Positions 51,385-56,200 of a DNA stretch of 56,200 bases are shown here, piece after piece. Position 1 is the first letter of the stretch; each line of letters begins with the position of its first letter. The translations under genes and the position numbers were made by a program. Location: NCBI GenBank assembly GCA_012031785.1, contig JAAUTG010000002.1, positions 1-56,200 of the forward strand, in the 5' to 3' direction. The stretch is from Saprospiraceae bacterium. Lineage in GTDB: Bacteria; Bacteroidota; Bacteroidia; Chitinophagales; Saprospiraceae. The notes under the pieces were generated by a model that ran no database searches, was not told where the DNA came from, and was given only the letters and a program-made list of their open reading frames with translations.

Positions 51385-52975
51385 ATGATAAAAGATTTTC
51401 TGTATCCCATATATTTTTTGTTTTTTAGTAGCATTTCCTTACAAGCACAAACTTTAGAGTGGTTCGCGCACTTGAAAAGCCCTTTTAACGCAACGCTTGA
51501 CGCTATTGAGGTACAGCCAAACCAGACACTATGGGGTGGGGGGAAGTTTTGAAGAACAACTTGACGTTCCAGGCTTTTCGTTAGCAACATTTGGTGGAAC
51601 AGACATTTTAGTCGGACAAACGGATGCACAAGGTAATTTATTACAATTGGTGTCCGGCGGAAGCAGACTAGACGACCATCTAGCAGACATCGCACAAACT
51701 ATTAATAATCAGTTAATTGTCATTGGGACATTTTGGTTAGAAGCTCAATTTGATACCCTTATCTTGACTTCAAATGGAAGCGCACAAGGTGTTTTTTTAG
51801 TCAGCTACGATGAAGCCTTGAAAGTAGAATGGGGAAAATCCATTTCTGCCAGTCGAGCAATCACAGTTGAAACCCTTGAAACAGACACCAGTGGAAATAT
51901 TTGGATGATTGGTAGTTTTTCAGGCAACTTGTTGCTTGGAGATAGCTTATTGTTCTCTACTATGCAAGAAGTCTTTATGCTGCTATGTTTTGATTCAACA
52001 GGTAAAATGATAACTGCTTTTCGAGGGAATGAATCGGTTAAAAAATATCGGAAAATCAATAGTGAGTATGACAGATGGCAGCATCGTTTTTACAGGTAAT
52101 TTTGAAGGGGATTTCATCTGGGGAAAGGATACCATCGTGACCAATACCACAGATACAGATATTTTTTAGCTGCGATGGCAAAGGACGGTACACCAATTTG
52201 GTTACGAAAAGCTGGTGGCGTATTTAAAGATGAAGTAGAAAATATAACATCAGCAGCGGGTGATCTATTTTTAACTGGTAATTTTATTGGAGTGTTAGCT
52301 ATTGAACAAGGCATACAAATTCAGTCCGTTGGATTTAACGACAATATTTTTTTATTGCGCTATCAAACAGACGGCTCACCTGTGTGGGCAAAATCTATTG
52401 GTGGCGTGGAACTGGAACACGTCAATGCTTTAACTACTAATGGAGAACAACTCCTCTTAGGTGGATATTTTCTGGACAGATTGGCGTTAAATCGAGATAC
52501 TTTAATAGGGAACATAGGTCAATTTAACGGCTTTTTGTTACAAACTGACTTGAATGGGACTCCTACTTGGGCAAAATCACTTGTCGCTACTAGTACTCTA
52601 TTGGTGTCAGATGTTGCTTTTGGTACTTCTAAGGAAATTATTGCAAGCGGCTTTTTTCAAGGCGATTGGGAAGAATTAAGAATACAAAGTCTTGCATTCA
52701 ATCCATTTCTTATCGCCTCTTCGTTCGTTAGTGCAAGCGTTTCTTCAACAGAATCTATGCCTATTAAAGTGGATTACTCGGCAGCAGAACAAAAAATCAA
52801 CATCATCACAGACTTGCTTGATTATTACATACAGATTGCAGACCGTCAAGGTAAAATTTTATCCATCCATCCTAGTCCCAAAAGTATAGATGTAAGTAAC
52901 TTACCAGCAGGTATTTATGTAGCTATCACGCTTCATAAAGGTCAAAGGTTTAGCGTTCTATTTATGACCTATTGA
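51385..52975 (+). CDS. Secreted beta-propeller-like protein with T9SS-like tail (three frameshifts)
   Basis: Three frames merge into about 530 aa from an ATG at 51385, which opens a signal peptide (MIKDFLYPIYFLFFSSISLQ). Removing one G from the G6 run at 51538-51543 and one A from the run at 52040-52045, and adding one T at 52162-52167, joins LWGGGSFEEQLDVPGFSLAT, GNESVKNIGKSIVSMTDGSI and TDTDIFLAAMAKDGTPIWLR. Repeats such as GSPVWAKSIGGVELEHVNAL, TTNGEQLLLGGYFLD and NGTPTWAKSL recall SBBP-type beta-propeller blades. The tail QIADRQGKILSIHPS to PAGIYVAITLHKGQRFSVLF resembles a degenerate type A sorting signal. The role is probably at the surface, but unknown. Confidence 0.72.
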
Positions 52976-53107
52976 ATTAGTAAACTTTAATTCTTGAAAA
53001 GAATCAGCGTAGTTTTTTACCCAAGATGCACAAATATTTATTTGACTATCAATCCTTTAAACGGCAACTAATTTTGTTTAAACCAATCCAAACAGCCGCC
53101 AAAGCAC

Positions 53108-53617
53108 TTAGACCAATAACTCAAAAAGGCAACAATCAGGTTCTCGCTGATAGTGAGCAGGCAATTGAGCGGTGTTAGATAATTGGTAGATACCCAAAAA
53201 ACGAAATCCTGAAGAAGTATAATGATTAATCAGTTTCACGTTGTTACCCAATGTATCTAATCTAACATAATTTTTACCTGAAGATGCAGCATAATTTTTC
53301 GCCCATCCTACAATAGCATCAATATACCTATTGCCTCGAAAATCTGGATGAGTAGCAATACGATGAATATAAATAGCATCGTTCTTATCTTTTTCTTCCC
53401 AAATGTCTTTATCCTCAAAAGTAATTGCCCAATTACAAGCAATAGTATCGTCCACAACGATTTTCCAATGACGCTGTGCTTCAATCTCGCGCATGATAAA
53501 GGATTTTTCAAAAATGGGCCAAACCACCATATTTCTTTCCGCTTGAAGGTTACGGGCTGCTTGGTACAAATTTAAAATCGCGTCCGCGTCGCTGGGTATG
53601 CAGTTCAAGATTTCCAT
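53108..53617 (-). CDS. GNAT family N-acetyltransferase
   Basis: The 169-residue product (from the ATG at 53617, MEILNCIPSDADAILNLYQA) has the GNAT fold: an N-terminal CIPSDADAILNLYQAAR segment, the beta4 strand YIHRIATHPDFRGNRYIDAI with the acetyl-CoA pyrophosphate loop (normally Q/RxxGxG/A, here DFRGNRY), and the C-terminal VRLDTLGNNVKLINHYTSSG and FRFLG strand. Enzymes of this family transfer acetyl groups from acetyl-CoA to amines. The acceptor is unknown. The 13 extra residues at the track start (MPPLKTNIKIRQS) are less likely. Confidence 0.85.
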   Translation of the reverse strand: MEILNCIPSDADAILNLYQAARNLQAERNMVVWPIFEKSFIMREIEAQRHWKIVVDDTIACNWAITFEDKDIWEEKDKNDAIYIHRIATHPDFRGNRYIDAIVGWAKNYAASSGKNYVRLDTLGNNVKLINHYTSSGFRFLGIYQLSNTAQLPAHYQREPDCCLFELLV

Positions 53618-53808
53618 GCTCTGTCTGATTTTGATGTTTGTCTTGAGTGGTGGCAAATGATACTAGGGACTAGCAAGTACCGCACACTCAAATGATAACT
53701 GTGATGATTCGTACAACAAAAATCAGCACATTACAGGTAATAAACAAATCCGAAACTTGCTATTTTTTACTCGTGCTCAAAAGCGATACAATCACAAAAC
53801 AGATTGTC

Positions 53809-54261
53809 CTATTGATTGATTATCCAACGCTTATTGCTAAACAAATCGCTAGAAGGCACTTTTTCTTCTAAAAAATGGATTTTGAATCGGATTTCAAAAG
53901 TTGAAGCATGGTCGTGGATAATGTATTCGCCTTCTCGTATCAATCCTTTCTTCACATCAAGTTGCCTGCATATTTCTTGGTCGAGTAGATAGCTCGTACC
54001 TACCACAAATTTGGGCTTACTAAAAAAACGGGCTATGGTTTCTTCGGACATACTACTTTTATCAAAAGCAAAAACAAGCCTATCTTCGTACTCCTTCGTA
54101 ATTTTTGCTTTCCCTTGGTATTTTTGACAATAACCACTACTCAACACTAACTTTTCCATATCTACCAGTACTTTGCAGATACCTGCACCTTGGCATTTTT
54201 TAGAAATTTCACCCAGTATAACTTGTCCTACAATAAAGCAATTCGAATCCATGCTGCTCAA
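53809..54261 (-). CDS. Hypothetical protein
   Basis: The 150-residue product is intact. It has no signal peptide or membrane helix. Several cysteines lie in the first third (NCFIVG, KKCQGAGICKV, GYCQKYQG), which could suggest metal binding, but no standard motif is clear. The later DRLVFAFDKSSMSEETIARF and FVVGTSYLLDQEICRQL parts suggest a mixed alpha/beta fold. I do not recognise a family. It starts divergently from the adaptor gene and converges with nothing close. Confidence 0.6.
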   Translation of the reverse strand: MSSMDSNCFIVGQVILGEISKKCQGAGICKVLVDMEKLVLSSGYCQKYQGKAKITKEYEDRLVFAFDKSSMSEETIARFFSKPKFVVGTSYLLDQEICRQLDVKKGLIREGEYIIHDHASTFEIRFKIHFLEEKVPSSDLFSNKRWIINQ

Positions 54262-54930
54262 CCATTTGAAATAGAATCAGTAAATCAATTGTTTAATACC
54301 CAACTTGATTAATAATAGAAGTCAACATAAGTAGGAAAAGAAAAGGCAGCTCTATTGGAATAATGCTCAGTAAAGCTGCCTTCTGAACGTAAAGTCTAAA
54401 AGCTAATTTCACAGAAACGATAGAATCGCATCACAATTAGATGATAACGAATTCTTTATAGTAGTAACACCAGTTTAAAAAAATGTACAGTATTAAGTCA
54501 TCTGCGTCTTGGTTGATTATGGAGGTATTTTACTTCAGTAACACAAAGATAGGTAACGATTAAAGTAACTGAAAGTCGGTTTAGCAGAAAAAAAACGTAC
54601 ACATTTTAATGAAAACATTGAAAATAAAAAAGCAATAAAAACCTGTAAATCAATAAATAATCAGTGAAAACTAAACATCAAAAATCAAAAAGTAACGAAA
54701 ATGAATAATATTTTTTTAATAAGTAGCAAAATAGATTTATTGATTTTGAGCAATAATTTTTTGCAAAAATCTCTTAATTCTACGTATATTGTGGCTAACC
54801 TGTTTGTGAAAGTTTATTATTTTTAGTCATTTTGGCAACCAAAATTTTACTATTTCTTTAATAAATCGCTCTATTTCATTAACTTATAGTAAAACTTGCA
54901 TTATGATTTGTATTAAACAAAAATCTAAAC
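54262..54930. other. Long divergent AT-rich region
   Basis: About 670 bases between the hypothetical gene and the adaptor gene. It holds the hairpin at 54343-54382 and is otherwise AT-rich with poly-A and poly-T stretches near 54590-54760. No protein-like frame and no TAnnTTTG box are visible. Confidence 0.45.
54343..54382 (+). other. Hairpin in divergent region
   Basis: aaggcagct and agctgcctt form a perfect 9-bp stem with a 22-base loop. It lies between divergent genes, where a protein-gene terminator is not expected, so a small RNA end or an operator is possible. Confidence 0.35.
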
Positions 54931-56017
54931 ATGATGAATAAGTCTTTGATTTTGTTGGTTTTCATGCTGCTAGTTGTTTTTTCTTGTAAAGAAGAAGTAG
55001 TTTCCACGAAGCCACAATTTAGTAACATTGTGGAGGCAGTTTATGCTTCCGCTACGGTGCAACCCGCTACATCATACACCGTTTTTGCAGAATCAGGTGG
55101 CATGATAGAGCAAAAATTAATAGTGGAAGGAGATGTGGTGGAAAAGGGACAAGTGTTGTTCAGGATAAGAAGTACCGCAAGCGATTTGAATATAGAAAAC
55201 GCACAACTCAACTACGAATTGCTGAAAGATAATGCTCAAGGAGAAGCGAATGTGTTGAAGGAGTTGCAAAACAACTAGAATAGTGCAATTAAAATTGCGC
55301 AACGATTCTTTGCTGTATGCCAAACAGCAGCGTTTGTGGGCGCAAGGCATTGGTGCACAAAATGATTTGCAAAATAGGAAGCTCGCCTACGAGGTGTCCC
55401 AACGCGAGTACAATGCGCTGAACAACCAAATTCAACGAACACGAACAGAATTTGGCAATCAACTCAAAATTGCTCAAAATCAGATTCAGCGAGCAAGTGT
55501 TGCCAAACAAGATTTTACGATTGAAAGTAAAATGGATGGAATCGTGTATGAAGTCGCCAAAGAATTAGGCGAATTGGTACTTCCACAACAACCTCTAGCA
55601 GTGGTTGGCAGTAGGGATAATTTTATAATTGAACTGTTAGTGGATGAGCGAGATGTGAGCAAAATTGCACTTGACCAAAAAGTCCTCATTCGTTTAGATG
55701 CTCAAAAAAGTGAACTCTTTGAAGCGACTATCACCAAAATTGCACCTAAAGTAGAGCCAAGAACACAAACTTTTTTAGTGGAAAGCCGCTTCACTAAAGC
55801 ACCTACTCGTCTATATATGGGACTTTCAGGAGAAGCCAATATTATTATTGCCCAAAAACAACAAGCGTTAACTATTCCATTGGCTTATTTGATGAATGGC
55901 AATAAGGTGTTAACAGAACAAGGAGAAATGCTCGTAGAAACTGGTTTGCGTAGCTTAGATAAAGTGGAAGTGCTTTCGGCACTTGATACGGCTACGGTTA
56001 TCTTAAAACCTCAATAG
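54931..56017 (+). CDS. Efflux periplasmic adaptor (HlyD/MacA/RND type), frameshifted
   Basis: ORFs 54931-55278 and 55283-56017 form one lipoprotein adaptor of about 362 aa, starting MMNKSLILLVFMLLVVFSC (Cys19). The biotinyl-lipoyl part is split as FAESGGMIEQKLIVEGDVVE then KGQVLF, and after the hairpin helices as KMDGIVYEVAKELGELVLPQ. The coiled-coil is in QQRLWAQGIGAQNDLQNRKL, and the beta-barrel in FIIELLVDERDVSKIALDQK. The break is unusual: frame one meets a TAG at 55276 and the frames also differ by one base. The ABC permease follows after one base, so this is probably a MacA-like unit for export of small molecules or lipids. Confidence 0.85.
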
Positions 56018-56018
56018 T

Positions 56019-56200
56019 ATGAATATCAAGATATTATTCAATATTGCGAGAACACATCTGGTTTCGCGCATTAAGCAATCTTCCATTGCTGCACTAGGAG
56101 TTACCTTTGGGATTGGTACATTCATTACCTTGATGGAGATTTTATGACAGGCTTAAATGGACTTTTGGATAATTTAGTCCTTGATAGAACGCCGCACATT
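56019..56200 (+). CDS. ABC transporter permease, N-terminal fragment (cut by window end; frameshifted)
   Basis: The ATG at 56019 lies one base after the adaptor stop and opens MNIKILFNIARTHLVSRIKQ followed by a first membrane helix (AALGVTFGIGTFITLM), typical of MacB/LolC-type permeases. Restoring one G near 56135 moves the frame to GDFMTGLNGLLDNLVLDRTP, which continues to the window end. The family call relies on this start and on the adjacent adaptor gene. The rest lies outside the window. Confidence 0.7.

Noticed and set aside
1-56200. CRISPR arrays, tRNA or rRNA genes, transposases, phage genes
   Set aside because: I looked for direct repeats with spacers, tRNA-like GGTTC loops, and transposase or phage motifs and saw none.

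Overview
The window looks like chromosomal DNA of a Bacteroidota bacterium, most plausibly a Saprospiraceae-like lineage. The evidence is a SusC/SusD pair, type A and type B sorting tails of the type IX secretion system (T9SS), a DUF1800/DUF1501 pair, promoter boxes of the Bacteroidota form TAnnTTTG, and long AT-rich intergenic stretches. I see no rRNA, tRNA, CRISPR array, insertion sequence or phage block. The placement below phylum is inference from gene style only.

Layout. 0.6-2.7 kb: a small unknown gene, then DUF1415 overlapping a LuxC-like acyl-CoA reductase. 2.7-10 kb, minus strand: a polysaccharide utilisation block of susC, susD and a heparinase II/III-like lyase, with a strong hairpin between susD and the lyase. 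10-11 kb: a small secreted gene flanked by gene relics. 11-13.6 kb, minus: recR followed by a two-domain glycosyltransferase. 14-21.6 kb, plus: pyruvate dehydrogenase E2, a CoA-binding protein, a lipoprotein FAD oxidoreductase with an SLH-like tail, a GH92 mannosidase, a phytanoyl-CoA dioxygenase-like protein and a hidden small ORF. 21.6-26 kb: a gliding-type (T9SS type B) surface protein, ilvA and an OmpA-family protein. 26-29.4 kb: an ECF sigma factor with a TetR regulator, convergent with a large SpoIIM-like membrane protein. 30-32 kb: a T9SS protein with three repeats of exactly 130 residues. 32-40 kb: PBP1A, YbaB, TIGR03643, DUF4407, and an operon of a TPR lipoprotein, a NagX-like acetyltransferase and murQ. 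40-42.5 kb: photolyase and a small membrane protein. 42.9-46.1 kb: the DUF1800/DUF1501 pair. 46.3-50.2 kb: two PA14 paralogues, the second lacking its export tail. 50.2-54.3 kb: a TPR lipoprotein, a beta-propeller-like secreted protein, a GNAT acetyltransferase and a hypothetical protein. 54.9-56.2 kb: an RND/MacA-type adaptor and the start of an ABC permease, cut by the window end.

How the genes fit together. The Sus pair, lyase and GH92 enzyme suggest capture and breakdown of complex glycans. PBP1A, murQ and the NagX-like protein point to cell-wall building and recycling. Several large secreted proteins (types A and B) would use the T9SS, whose machinery is not in this window.

The most important property of the record is technical. 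About 35 single-base insertions or deletions, mostly in short homopolymers, break otherwise intact genes, including recR and PBP1A. The ORF track therefore splits many genes in two or more. I report merged coordinates wherever the two frames join into one recognisable protein. I see no clear new defence or mobile system; the best novelty candidates are the 130-residue repeat protein, the SLH-tailed FAD lipoprotein, the PA14/cysteine-linker paralogues and the fused glycosyltransferase.
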